Of a stretch of 37,214 nt of DNA, positions 1 to 7,575 are shown in pieces; position 1 is the stretch's first letter; each line of letters begins with the position of its first letter. The stretch spans positions 1-37,214 of the forward strand of contig CAUEFX010000043.1 in NCBI GenBank assembly GCA_958477465.1, read 5' to 3'. The translations under genes and the position numbers were made by a program. The stretch comes from an uncultured Bacteroides sp. GTDB lineage: Bacteria > Bacteroidota > Bacteroidia > Bacteroidales > Bacteroidaceae. Under the pieces are notes generated by a model. The model searched no databases and had not been told where the DNA came from. It saw only the letters and a list, made by a program, of their open reading frames with translations.

Positions 1-53
1 AGACGGAAAAATGTTTTATATAAGTAGAACAAAAGGATATTCCCGAAGTCAGG
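1..53 (+). repeat. Left terminal inverted repeat, 53 bp
   Basis: The first 53 bases are the exact reverse complement of 37162-37214. The match stops at base 54 (T here, A in the other copy read on the minus strand). It begins AGACGGAAAAATG and ends CGAAGTCAGG. It contains the left half of a terminator-like hairpin. Because the match runs to the very edge of the window, the true repeat may be longer. Confidence 0.98.
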
Positions 54-64
54 TGTCCTTTTTT
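31..64 (+). terminator. Terminator-like hairpin at the left edge
   Basis: AAAAGGA (31-37) pairs with TCCTTTT (56-62), extended inward by weaker pairs, and is followed by a T run to 64. It would suit a gene lying to the left of the window and reading rightward, and the A-rich left arm allows use from the other strand too. Half of it lies in the 53-bp repeat. Confidence 0.5.
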
Positions 65-268
65 AAAAGACTTATATGTTTTTTCAAAAGATGTTATGTC
101 TTTTTCTGAGACATGCTATACCACCTTCCGGAGTGTGGGTGCGAAGCTCTTTTCTTTTCAAGCCGTATGTAACTTATTTTCTTGTTATTACTGTCGATAA
201 TGCTTTGTCATGAAAAAAGAAGAAAAGGTGCATATTTCTAACATATTTCTTGTCCGGTTTTGTTTTTT

Positions 269-544
269 AGGGTTCACAGGGTTCAGGGTTCACCCTTGAA
301 CCCTTCTTTTCGTGATATTATTATTTTATGAATTGATAATCAATTTATTAGTGAATTTTGTGTATTACAGAACCTTGTTTTTATAAAAATAATAAAAAGT
401 GTTTTTCTACTATTATTATTGGGAAAGTTTTTAACATGGCTGTTTTGTGGCTTATTATCTCTTTTTTTACATTAAACGAATGTATCATCTTTTTTTCTCA
501 CGGTAAGAAGGGTTCAAGGGTGAACCCTGAACCTTATGAACCCT
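269..544. repeat. 40-bp inverted repeat pair with 196-bp spacer
   Basis: Bases 269-308 match the reverse complement of 505-544 at 38 of 40 positions. The arms are built of GGGTTCA units, and each arm can fold on itself (GGGTTCA, 4-base loop, TGAACCC). The AT-rich spacer (309-504) holds no gene I can support and no TAnnTTTG promoter on either strand. No clear target duplication flanks it. It could be a MITE-like element or a structured intergenic repeat. Confidence 0.85.
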
Positions 545-683
545 AATTTCTTGTTATTTGTTTGATTGTTAGTCTGTTATGAAGGAATGAAGTGTCTCGC
601 TAAATACTTGTAAAATACATGTTTTTGACGAGTTTTTTAGTAAAAATAGATATTTGTTTATTCTCCTTTTTTGTCAGACACGT

Positions 684-716
684 TTTGACCATGTTTGATT
701 GTTTTGTATACATTTG
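684..716 (+). promoter_or_regulatory. Bacteroides-type promoter upstream of panB
   Basis: TTTG at 684-687, 21 bases, then TACATTTG at 709-716. This fits the Bacteroides consensus (TTTG at -33, TAnnTTTG at -7). A transcript starting near 722 would carry about 200 bases of leader before panB. Confidence 0.5.
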
Positions 717-880
717 TAGCATAGAATTCTACTTCATTAAAAGTCACCACCACCGCTCCGTTGGAATAGAATCCCGAAATGGCAACATAACATGCTGTAT
801 AAAAGTGCGTTTAGATGGCAGAACCGTGTGGGTAGGCTATGAATTCTTTCTTTTTTTTATTCGTTCTGAATTAAATGTTA

Positions 881-888
881 TACCTTTG
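881..888 (+). promoter_or_regulatory. panB proximal promoter, -7 box TACCTTTG
   Basis: TACCTTTG matches the Bacteroides TAnnTTTG -7 element exactly and lies 33 bases before the panB ATG. The -33 region is only a weak match. Confidence 0.6.
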
Positions 889-920
889 CATCCAATTTAT
901 TAATCCATAAATATAGAAAC

Positions 921-1742
921 ATGGCTGGATATATATCAGATGATACAAGAAAAGTGACTACCCACCGCCTGATAGAAATGAAAGAGAGAGGCGAGAAGAT
1001 ATCTATGTTGACTTCTTACGACTATACAATGGCACAGATTGTAGATGGTGCCGGGGTGGATGTGATCCTTGTCGGTGACTCGGCTTCCAATGTGATGGCG
1101 GGCAATGTAACTACACTTCCCATTACGCTCGACCAGATGATTTATCATGGAAAGTCGGTGGTACGTGCCGTGAAGCGTGCTATGGTAGTAGTGGATATGC
1201 CGTTCGGCTCTTATCAGGGAAATTCAAAAGAAGGACTTGCTTCCGCTATCCGTATAATGAAAGAGAGCCATGCCGATGCATTGAAGTTGGAAGGTGGTGA
1301 AGAGATTATTGAAACGGTGAAGCGTATCCTTTGTGCCGGGATTCCTATTATGGGGCATCTCGGATTGATGCCGCAATCCATTAATAAATACGGTACTTAC
1401 GCTGTTCGTGCCAAAGATGAAGCAGAGGCGGAAAAATTGATCCGTGATGCACATCTGCTTGAGGAGGCCGGTTGTTTTGCATTGGTTCTTGAGAAAATAC
1501 CGGCTGCATTGGCCAAGCGTGTAGCAAGTGAACTGACCATTCCCGTGATCGGTATCGGTGCCGGCGCCGATGTAGATGGGCAGGTGTTGGTTATTCAAGA
1601 CATGTTAGGTATGAATAATGGTTTCCGTCCTCGTTTCCTGCGTCGCTATGCCGACTTGTTTACTGTCATGACAGATGCGATCAGCCGTTATGTTTCGGAT
1701 GTGAAGAATTGCGACTTCCCGAACGAAAAGGAACAATATTAA
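921..1742 (+). CDS. panB: 3-methyl-2-oxobutanoate hydroxymethyltransferase
   Basis: PanB (ketopantoate hydroxymethyltransferase) transfers a hydroxymethyl group from 5,10-methylene-tetrahydrofolate to 2-oxoisovalerate, the first committed step of pantothenate and CoA synthesis, in the cytoplasm. The 273-residue protein is full family length. It shows the expected TIM-barrel blocks: LTSYDYTMAQ near the N-terminus, VILVGDSASNVMAG with the metal-binding GDS, VVVDMPFGSY, ALKLEGG, GIPIMGHLGLMPQ, ALVLEKIPA and IPVIGIGAG. The ATG at 921 follows the TACCTTTG promoter by 33 bases. The MFS transporter gene begins 6 bases after the stop, so the two are probably co-transcribed. Other pan genes are not in the window. 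Confidence 0.97.
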   Translation: MAGYISDDTRKVTTHRLIEMKERGEKISMLTSYDYTMAQIVDGAGVDVILVGDSASNVMAGNVTTLPITLDQMIYHGKSVVRAVKRAMVVVDMPFGSYQGNSKEGLASAIRIMKESHADALKLEGGEEIIETVKRILCAGIPIMGHLGLMPQSINKYGTYAVRAKDEAEAEKLIRDAHLLEEAGCFALVLEKIPAALAKRVASELTIPVIGIGAGADVDGQVLVIQDMLGMNNGFRPRFLRRYADLFTVMTDAISRYVSDVKNCDFPNEKEQY

Positions 1743-1748
1743 GCCTAT

Positions 1749-2924
1749 ATGAAAAACCGATTGTGGACAATTCATTTCATTCGGATATGTATTGCTAATT
1801 TTCTGTTGTTCATATCCTTATATATGCTTCTTCCGGTCGCTCCGATAGAAATGGCTGATCGTCTGGGCGTACCGGTATCCCATACCGGGGCGATGTTTCT
1901 TTTACTTACATTGGGAATGTTTGTTGTCGGCCCTTTTCATGCTTATCTGGTAGATGCCTATAAGCGTAAATACGTCTGTGCCTTTTCGTTTGCCGCCATG
2001 ATTGCAGCAACGGCGGGATATGGTTTTGCTGATGATATTATCCAGTTGCTGTTGCTTTGTTTTTTGCAGGGCATCGCATTCGGTATGGCTACTACGGCGG
2101 GCATTACATTGGCCATCGACATTACCGGTACTCATTTGCGCAGTTCGGGCAATGTCGCTTTTTCATGGGTGGCACGGATCGGAATGCTGATAGGCATTGC
2201 ATTGGGGGTGGGACTTTACCAGTGGTATGATTTTTGTACCCTCTTGTCTGTTTCGGTCGTATGCGGGTTAGTGGGTATTTTCTTTGTATCCAGGGTATAC
2301 GTGCCTTTCCGGGCTCCGATCGTAACGAAACTGTGTTCGTCCGACCGTTTCCTTTTGTCGAGTGGATGGTTGCCTGCTCTTAACTTTGCCTTGATCGCTT
2401 TTATTCCGGGGCTGTTGTTGCCGGTATTTCATCATTCGTTGAGTGATGTATGGATAGGAACAATGGCAATTCCGTTTTTTGCAGTAGTGGGAGTGGGGTT
2501 CCTCTTTTCCGTGTTGTTGGCTAAATTAGTCCACCGGAAAGAGAAGGCATTTAGAATAATCATATTGGGAATCAGCCTGATGATGGTCTCTTTTATTCTT
2601 CTGGAAGAGTTACCGGCTTTCGTCTCTGCCGTATTGTTGGGTTTGGGCTTGGGGCTGATAACTCCGGAGTTTCTGCTGATATTTGTAAGGCTGTCGCATC
2701 ACTGCCAACGCGGTACGGCTAATACGACTCATTTCCTGGCATGGGAGACCGGAATGTCTTTGGGACTTGCTGTTGCTTGTTACATGAGCGTGGAGTCATC
2801 GGTGGAATTCATTTATCAACTGGGGCGTATGGTGGCTCCGATAGCACTCTTGCTTTTTGTGCTATTGACTTATCCCTATTTTAGGAGGAGGAGGGTGAGA
2901 CCGCTCCCCAGTCCTCAAATATAA
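1749..2924 (+). CDS. MFS transporter
   Basis: A 391-residue integral membrane protein with about twelve hydrophobic segments across its whole length, typical of the major facilitator superfamily. The loop between segments 2 and 3 (GPFHAYLVDAYKRKY) resembles MFS motif A (GxxxDxxxRRK). The substrate cannot be read from the sequence. The start lies 6 bases after panB, which suggests one operon, but that does not prove a role in pantothenate transport. The last 10 bases overlap the end of the convergent dgkA gene at 2915-2924. Confidence 0.85.
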   Translation: MKNRLWTIHFIRICIANFLLFISLYMLLPVAPIEMADRLGVPVSHTGAMFLLLTLGMFVVGPFHAYLVDAYKRKYVCAFSFAAMIAATAGYGFADDIIQLLLLCFLQGIAFGMATTAGITLAIDITGTHLRSSGNVAFSWVARIGMLIGIALGVGLYQWYDFCTLLSVSVVCGLVGIFFVSRVYVPFRAPIVTKLCSSDRFLLSSGWLPALNFALIAFIPGLLLPVFHHSLSDVWIGTMAIPFFAVVGVGFLFSVLLAKLVHRKEKAFRIIILGISLMMVSFILLEELPAFVSAVLLGLGLGLITPEFLLIFVRLSHHCQRGTANTTHFLAWETGMSLGLAVACYMSVESSVEFIYQLGRMVAPIALLLFVLLTYPYFRRRRVRPLPSPQI

Positions 2925-3274
2925 GGTATAAAAATAACCAGCCCCACAACAGCCGAAGCAACGGCACATATCAGCACTGCACCTGCTGCAATGTCTTTTA
3001 CTTCACCTGCTATCGGATGCCATTCCGGTGATGTCAGATTGACCAGTCTCTCAATGGCCGTGTTGAAGGCTTCCGCTGCAATGACAGCACCGATGCAGAT
3101 GATGATAGCTATCCACTCCATCCGTTGTATCTCAAAAAAGAAACCTGCTGCAATTGTCAGCAGGGCAATGCTCAGATGAATCCATGCGTTATGTTCGCGG
3201 CAGATAAAACTCTTGATTCCTTTCCAGGCGTATGTGAAACTTTTCAAACGTTTTTTGATGCTAAATGGTTCCAT
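2915..3274 (-). CDS. dgkA: Diacylglycerol kinase / undecaprenol kinase family protein
   Basis: A small 119-residue inner-membrane lipid kinase of the DgkA family. It phosphorylates diacylglycerol or undecaprenol with ATP, recycling lipids. The signature is clear: AEAFNTAIERLVNL followed by HPIAGEVKDIAAGAVLI, with the catalytic glutamates and the KD/AGAVL block, and three membrane segments. I chose the ATG at 3274 (MEPFSIKKRLKSF). A longer frame upstream would translate the intergenic octamer repeat and is unlikely. The gene lies downstream of the RSH gene on the same strand, separated by a 134-base repeat-containing gap, and may be its operon partner. Its 3' end overlaps the MFS gene tail to tail. 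Whether the substrate is diacylglycerol or undecaprenol is undecided. Confidence 0.92.
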   Translation of the reverse strand: MEPFSIKKRLKSFTYAWKGIKSFICREHNAWIHLSIALLTIAAGFFFEIQRMEWIAIIICIGAVIAAEAFNTAIERLVNLTSPEWHPIAGEVKDIAAGAVLICAVASAVVGLVIFIPYI

Positions 3275-3286
3275 GAAGATGAAATT

Positions 3287-3411
3287 TAATAATGAATAAT
3301 GTGCCAATGAATAATTAGCCAATGTGTCAATATGCCCATTGCCATGCGACATGCTTTTTCACTGCGCAGCCAATTGGCACATTGGCACATTATTCATTAG
3401 CACATTATTTA
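3287..3411 (+). repeat. Octamer-type intergenic repeat element, copy 1
   Basis: Degenerate GTGCCAAT/ATTGGCAC octamers form two arms around a central block at 3341-3377 (GCCATGCG ... GCGCAGCC.ATTGG). The arms can pair imperfectly into a long hairpin. The element fills the gap between the RSH stop and dgkA and touches the RSH stop codon. A related element lies in inverted orientation upstream of the same gene at 5650-5764. Confidence 0.8.
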
Positions 3412-5625
3412 ATTACGGCTTACCCGTTTTACCCCCTTTACCGTCCGTAGCTTTTTTATCAAGGCTTCCAGCCGTCCGGTATCACCGACCATGATGGTCA
3501 ATGTGCCCGAGAACAGACCATCGTGCGAGTCGATGCCGATTGAGCGTAAGGTGATATCGTTTTCTTTTGAGATGATTGATGTTATGTTGGTTACGATTCC
3601 GATATCATCGTGTCCTACTACGCGGAGGGTGATCGGGTATTGTGTGCCTTGCGACTTTCCTGCCCAACGTGCTTTTACGATACGATATCCGAAACGTTCT
3701 CTCATCTGATCGGCGTTCGGACAGTCTATGCGGTGGATCTTGATGCCTCCGGAAACGGTGACGAAGCCGAAAACATCATCTCCATAGATGGGGTTACAGC
3801 ATTTGGCGAGTTTGAATTCCAGTCCTTTCAGGTTTTGGTCGATGACGAGTACATCTTCTTTCGCATTGCTCTCTTCCGTCTGGTTTTGCAGGTTGTATCC
3901 TTCGGCGCTGCGATAGCTGATTTCATCGTGCGTGTCGCTTTCACGCTTTTGCAGTTCGATATACTTGTCCAGCAATTCGTTTACGTCCAGCGCACCGTCG
4001 GCGATGGCTTGGTAAAACTCGGTCACTACTTTATAACCCAGCCGTTTGATGAGGCGCATCATCGTACCTTCATCGTACTCCATTTTCCGGTTTTTGAACT
4101 TACGCTCCAGGGTCTCTTTGGCAAAATCGTGCTGGCGTGCCACCATCTCTTTCAAAGCCTGGCGTATCTTGGTACGCGCTTTGGAAGTGGTTACGATGTT
4201 CAACCAGTCTTGTTTGGGCGTCTGGGTGTTCGATGTCATGATTTCCACTTGATCACCGCTGTTCAGCTTTTGTTTGAGTTGTGCATTTTTCCCGTTTACC
4301 TTTGCACCGATGCATTTGCATCCCAGCTTACTATGGATGTGGAAAGCAAAGTCGAGCACGGTCGCTCCTTTGGGCAGTTTGAAAAGGTCTCCTTTTGGGG
4401 TAAATACGAACACTTCATCCTCGTATAAGTCCATTTTAAACTGATCCATTACTTTCAGAGAGTCATTGTCCGGATTTTCGAGTGCCTCGCGTACGGAAGT
4501 CAGCCACTCGTCGAGCCCGCTTTCCCCTTTTATCCCTTTGTAGCGCCAATGGGCAGCCAGTCCCCGTTCGGCAATTTCGTCCATCCGGCGGGTACGGATC
4601 TGTACTTCTACCCATTTCCCCTCCGGCCCCATCACGGTGATGTGGAGTGACTCGTAACCGTTACTTTTCGGGATGGAAAGCCAGTCGCGAAGACGCTTCG
4701 GATTGGGCTGGTACATGTCTGTCACGATGGAATATACCTGCCAGCATTCCTGCTTTTCCTTATCCGGCTCCGCATCGATGATGATGCGGATTGCAAAGAG
4801 GTCGTAGATGCCTTCGAAAGACGTTTTTTGTTTCTGAATTTTGTTCCAGATGGAATGAATGGATTTGGTACGTCCTTTGATGTCAAATTTCAGGCCGGCT
4901 TCCGCCACCTTTCGTTTGATCGGTTCGATAAAGGAGGCGATGTACTTGTCGCGGGACGCTTTGGTCTCATTCAGCTTCTCTTTGATGAAGTAGTACGTAT
5001 CCCGTTTGGTGTATTTTAGTGATAAGTCCTCCAGTTCGGATTTCAGTTTGTACAATCCTAATTTGTGAGCCAGCGGAGCATACAGATAGGCTGCTTCATT
5101 GGCTACTTTAATGCGGTCTTCTTCGTTCTCGGAGTCTTTGATTTGCCGCATGGTGTTGACACGATCGGCAATCATGATCAGTATCACCCGCATGTCTTCA
5201 GCAAAGGAGAGGAGCAGATTGCGGAAGTTCTCCGATTCGATGGCCGGGCTTTTGGCATATAGTTCGTTGGTCTTTACCAATCCGGAAATGATGCTTGCCA
5301 CATCTTCTCCGAACTCACTGCGTACGGTTGCAAGTGGTAAGTCGTTGTTCTTTACGATTTCGTGCAACATGATTCCCACCAGGCAGGAACCTTTCATCCC
5401 TATTTCATCGGCTACTATGACAGCCGTTTGCAAATCTCTGATTACAGGATTCATTCCGAAATTGTTGCGGCAAAGATGATTGCACTGCGCAGCGTGAATG
5501 AGGTATTTTTTCAATTTCCGCGTGTCATCCTTTGTGATACTTTCTCCGGCAGTCCGTATCAGCCGTTTGTATAGAGCGAATAGCTCAGCTTTCTCTTCCG
5601 GGGTGAAAAATGAAATATTCTCCAT
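3409..5625 (-). CDS. RelA/SpoT-family (p)ppGpp synthetase with degenerate hydrolase domain
   Basis: A 738-residue RSH protein of the stringent response, which makes (p)ppGpp from ATP and GTP/GDP. In order: HD hydrolase-like domain (about 40-195), synthetase domain (about 245-365, with GIYDLFAIRIII, SNGYESLHITV, VEVQIRT and GLAAHWRYKG), TGS domain (405-464) and a C-terminal ACT domain. The synthetase loop reads RLRD (311-314), like the RxKD form of bifunctional enzymes rather than the ExDD form of RelA. The hydrolase site looks damaged: the usual HP is NP (59-60), and the HD pair followed by VEDT is HE (88-89) followed by IVKNN. The later aspartate (ADRVNTMR, D154) is kept. I infer mainly synthetase activity. 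The transcript leader crosses a repeat element, and dgkA follows downstream. Confidence 0.93.
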   Translation of the reverse strand: MENISFFTPEEKAELFALYKRLIRTAGESITKDDTRKLKKYLIHAAQCNHLCRNNFGMNPVIRDLQTAVIVADEIGMKGSCLVGIMLHEIVKNNDLPLATVRSEFGEDVASIISGLVKTNELYAKSPAIESENFRNLLLSFAEDMRVILIMIADRVNTMRQIKDSENEEDRIKVANEAAYLYAPLAHKLGLYKLKSELEDLSLKYTKRDTYYFIKEKLNETKASRDKYIASFIEPIKRKVAEAGLKFDIKGRTKSIHSIWNKIQKQKTSFEGIYDLFAIRIIIDAEPDKEKQECWQVYSIVTDMYQPNPKRLRDWLSIPKSNGYESLHITVMGPEGKWVEVQIRTRRMDEIAERGLAAHWRYKGIKGESGLDEWLTSVREALENPDNDSLKVMDQFKMDLYEDEVFVFTPKGDLFKLPKGATVLDFAFHIHSKLGCKCIGAKVNGKNAQLKQKLNSGDQVEIMTSNTQTPKQDWLNIVTTSKARTKIRQALKEMVARQHDFAKETLERKFKNRKMEYDEGTMMRLIKRLGYKVVTEFYQAIADGALDVNELLDKYIELQKRESDTHDEISYRSAEGYNLQNQTEESNAKEDVLVIDQNLKGLEFKLAKCCNPIYGDDVFGFVTVSGGIKIHRIDCPNADQMRERFGYRIVKARWAGKSQGTQYPITLRVVGHDDIGIVTNITSIISKENDITLRSIGIDSHDGLFSGTLTIMVGDTGRLEALIKKLRTVKGVKRVSRN

Positions 5626-5649
5626 GATCGATAATCATTTAAATGTTTC

Positions 5650-5764
5650 AATGAATAATTTGCCAATGAATAATAATATGCCAATTAATCAATACGCCAA
5701 TAGGCTGCGCTATAAGAAATGCACCGCATGGCACATTGGCATATTGGCACATTATCTAATTATT
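5650..5764 (-). repeat. Octamer-type intergenic repeat element, copy 2 (inverted)
   Basis: It has the same build as the element at 3287-3411 but on the other strand. The central block at 5697-5732, read on the minus strand, begins GCCATGCG and ends GCGCAGCC.ATTGG, with ATTGGCAC-type arms on both sides. The ends facing the RSH gene are the same (GCGCAGCC side) in both copies, so the gene is symmetrically bracketed. This copy would lie in the 5' leader of the RSH transcript. Confidence 0.8.
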
Positions 5765-5780
5765 ATTTATTATTTTGCTG

Positions 5781-5788
5781 TAAAAGTA
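5781..5788 (-). promoter_or_regulatory. Possible RSH promoter -7 box
   Basis: Read on the minus strand this is TACTTTTA, one mismatch from TAnnTTTG. It would give a leader of about 150 bases that includes repeat copy 2. No good -33 element is visible. Confidence 0.3.
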
Positions 5789-5831
5789 GTTTTTTTTGTT
5801 TAGTAAAGGCGCATAACTAAATAAGATTTTG

Positions 5832-5839
5832 TATTTTTG
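5832..5839 (+). promoter_or_regulatory. DUF4301 gene promoter, -7 box TATTTTTG
   Basis: An exact TAnnTTTG match 26 bases before the ATG at 5866. No TTTG stands at the usual -33 distance. Confidence 0.5.
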
Positions 5840-5865
5840 GGCATCAATTAATAATTTAGATACGT

Positions 5866-7383
5866 ATGATAACACCACAAGACAAAGAGTTGCTTGCCAA
5901 AAAGGGCATTTCGGAGGCACAGATAGCCGAGCAACTGGCCTGTTTCGAAAAAGGTTTCCCCTATTTGAAGTTGGATGCGGCTGCATCGGTAGGAAAAGGT
6001 ATTCTCGCTCCTACAACCGATGAACAGGAGGCATATCTTGCAGCATGGGATACATATAAGAATACGGATAAGACAATTGTGAAGTTTGTTCCTGCTTCGG
6101 GAGCTGCCAGCCGTATGTTCAAGAATCTGTTTGAGTTTCTGGGAGCCGATTACGACCGGCCTACTACGAAGTTTGAGCAAGCGTTTTTTGACGGTATCGG
6201 TAAATTTGCGTTTTATGATGATTTGAATGTGGCCTGCCAGCGTATGGCGGGAAAAGATATTGCCGGATTGATAATCGAAGGAAACTATAAAGCCGTGGTC
6301 GCTGCTTTGCTGGAAGATGCCGGACTGAACTATGGGGCTTTGCCCAAAGGGCTTCTCAAGTTTCATAAATACGAAGAAGGCTCGCGCACTCCGCTCGAAG
6401 AGCATCTGGCAGAAGGCGCCATGTATGCCGCCGGAAAGAGCGGTAAGGTAAATGTGCATTTCACGGTTTCTGCAGAGCATCGTGAACTTTTCAAAGTATT
6501 GGTAGCCGAGAAAGCCGATGCCTTTGCCAAACGTTACGGCGTAGAATACAACATTACGTTCTCGGAGCAGAAGCCCAGTACCGATACGATTGCCGCCGAT
6601 ATGGACAACCGGCCTTTCCGTGATAACGGTAAGTTGCTTTTCCGTCCGGGGGGGCATGGAGCACTGATCGAGAACCTGAACGATCTGGATGCCGATGTTA
6701 TCTTTATAAAGAATATAGATAATGTGGTGCCGGATAGGTTGAAAGCGGATACGGTATTGTACAAGAAGCTGATAGCCGGTGTGCTGGTTACCCTGCAGAA
6801 ACAGGCTTTCGAATATCTGAATCAGCTCGATAGCGGTGACTATTCTCATGAGCAGGTAATGGAAATTCTTCAGTTCGTACAAAAGAATTTGTTCTGCAAG
6901 AATCCGGAAACGAAGAATCTCGAAGACTCCGAGTTGGTAATCTACCTGAAGAAGAAACTGAATCGTCCGATGCGTGTCTGCGGTATGGTGAAGAATGTGG
7001 GTGAGCCCGGTGGCGGTCCGTTCCTGGCATACAACAGCGACGGTACTATTTCTCTCCAGATATTGGAAAGCTCGCAGATCGACATGAATGATACCGCTGC
7101 AAAAGAGATGTTTGAAAAAGGAACGCATTTTAATCCGGTAGACCTTGTGTGTGCCGTACGTGATTATAAAGGACATAAGTTTGATTTGGTGAACTATGTA
7201 GATAAAGCCACCGGATTTATCTCTTATAAGTCGAAGAACGGAAAAGATCTCAAGGCACTCGAACTTCCCGGTTTGTGGAATGGTGCCATGAGTGACTGGA
7301 ATACGGTATTCGTAGAAGTGCCGCTCTCCACTTTCAATCCGGTGAAAACAGTGAATGATTTGTTGCGCGAGCAACATCAATAA
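5866..7383 (+). CDS. DUF4301 family protein, nucleotidyltransferase-like
   Basis: I recognise this 505-residue protein as the DUF4301 family of Bacteroidetes, which has no assigned function. Two stretches resemble sugar-nucleotide pyrophosphorylases: PASGAASRM (76-84), which looks like a variant of the nucleotide-binding GGxGxR loop, and a block from about 259 reading FRPGGHGAL followed by DVIFIKNIDNVVPD, which resembles the UDP-sugar pyrophosphorylase region that holds the sugar and metal. A further glycine-rich stretch, VGEPGGGPF, lies in the second half. A GT-A-like nucleotidyltransferase fold is my inference. There is no signal peptide, so it is cytoplasmic. It has its own promoter and a terminator at 7406-7447, so it is probably transcribed alone. 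Confidence 0.85.
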   Translation: MITPQDKELLAKKGISEAQIAEQLACFEKGFPYLKLDAAASVGKGILAPTTDEQEAYLAAWDTYKNTDKTIVKFVPASGAASRMFKNLFEFLGADYDRPTTKFEQAFFDGIGKFAFYDDLNVACQRMAGKDIAGLIIEGNYKAVVAALLEDAGLNYGALPKGLLKFHKYEEGSRTPLEEHLAEGAMYAAGKSGKVNVHFTVSAEHRELFKVLVAEKADAFAKRYGVEYNITFSEQKPSTDTIAADMDNRPFRDNGKLLFRPGGHGALIENLNDLDADVIFIKNIDNVVPDRLKADTVLYKKLIAGVLVTLQKQAFEYLNQLDSGDYSHEQVMEILQFVQKNLFCKNPETKNLEDSELVIYLKKKLNRPMRVCGMVKNVGEPGGGPFLAYNSDGTISLQILESSQIDMNDTAAKEMFEKGTHFNPVDLVCAVRDYKGHKFDLVNYVDKATGFISYKSKNGKDLKALELPGLWNGAMSDWNTVFVEVPLSTFNPVKTVNDLLREQHQ

Positions 7384-7405
7384 TTTTTTTGGTTTTTTTA
7401 ATATA

Positions 7406-7447
7406 GCCCTTGGTCGTCTGTTTGAAGATAGTCAAGGGCACTTTTTT
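7406..7447 (+). terminator. Terminator after the DUF4301 gene
   Basis: GCCCTTG (7406-7412) pairs with CAAGGGC (7433-7439), followed by a T-rich run starting at 7442. Confidence 0.8.
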
Positions 7448-7520
7448 ATATCTCCACTCCGGTGCTTGAATAAGAAACGAAAAAGGAGACCCCATAAAAA
7501 TCAAAACAGTATCAAAACAG

Positions 7521-7552
7521 TTTCTAAGTTTCACTGAAAAGCATTACTTTTG
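7521..7552 (+). promoter_or_regulatory. purT promoter
   Basis: TTTC at 7521-7524, 20 bases, then TACTTTTG at 7545-7552. The -7 box is an exact TAnnTTTG match and the -33 box is one base off TTTG. The ATG is 23 bases further on. I see no purine riboswitch in the gap. Confidence 0.6.
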
Positions 7553-7575
7553 CAGTATTATAAAAAAAAACAGTC

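Larger units (their letters stand above)
54..920. other. AT-rich intergenic region before panB
   Basis: No convincing gene. Short open frames exist at 358-546 and 619-903, but they are AT-rich, show no recognisable domain, and the first runs into an inverted repeat. The region holds a 40-bp inverted-repeat pair (269-308 and 505-544), a Bacteroides-type promoter at 684-716, and a stretch at about 735-840 that is visibly richer in GC and more codon-like than its surroundings, possibly a gene remnant or a structured leader. Confidence 0.6.

Noticed and set aside
269..544. Invertible promoter (phase switch)
   Set aside because: No TAnnTTTG box is seen in the spacer on either strand, and no invertase gene is nearby.
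358..546. 62-residue open frame
   Set aside because: It is AT-rich with no recognised domain, and its last third is one arm of the 40-bp inverted repeat.
619..903. 94-residue open frame before panB
   Set aside because: It spans a consensus promoter and a panB promoter box, is of low complexity at both ends, and matches no family I know.
3275..3352. Longer N-terminus for DgkA
   Set aside because: It would be the translation of the octamer repeat element. MEPFSIKKRL at 3274 is the usual family start.
5848..7380. Long minus-strand open frame opposite the DUF4301 gene
   Set aside because: It mirrors the codon pattern of the real plus-strand gene and has no domain or promoter.
7384..7575. Purine riboswitch before purT
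   Set aside because: The gap is filled by a terminator and a standard promoter, with a transcript leader too short for a riboswitch.
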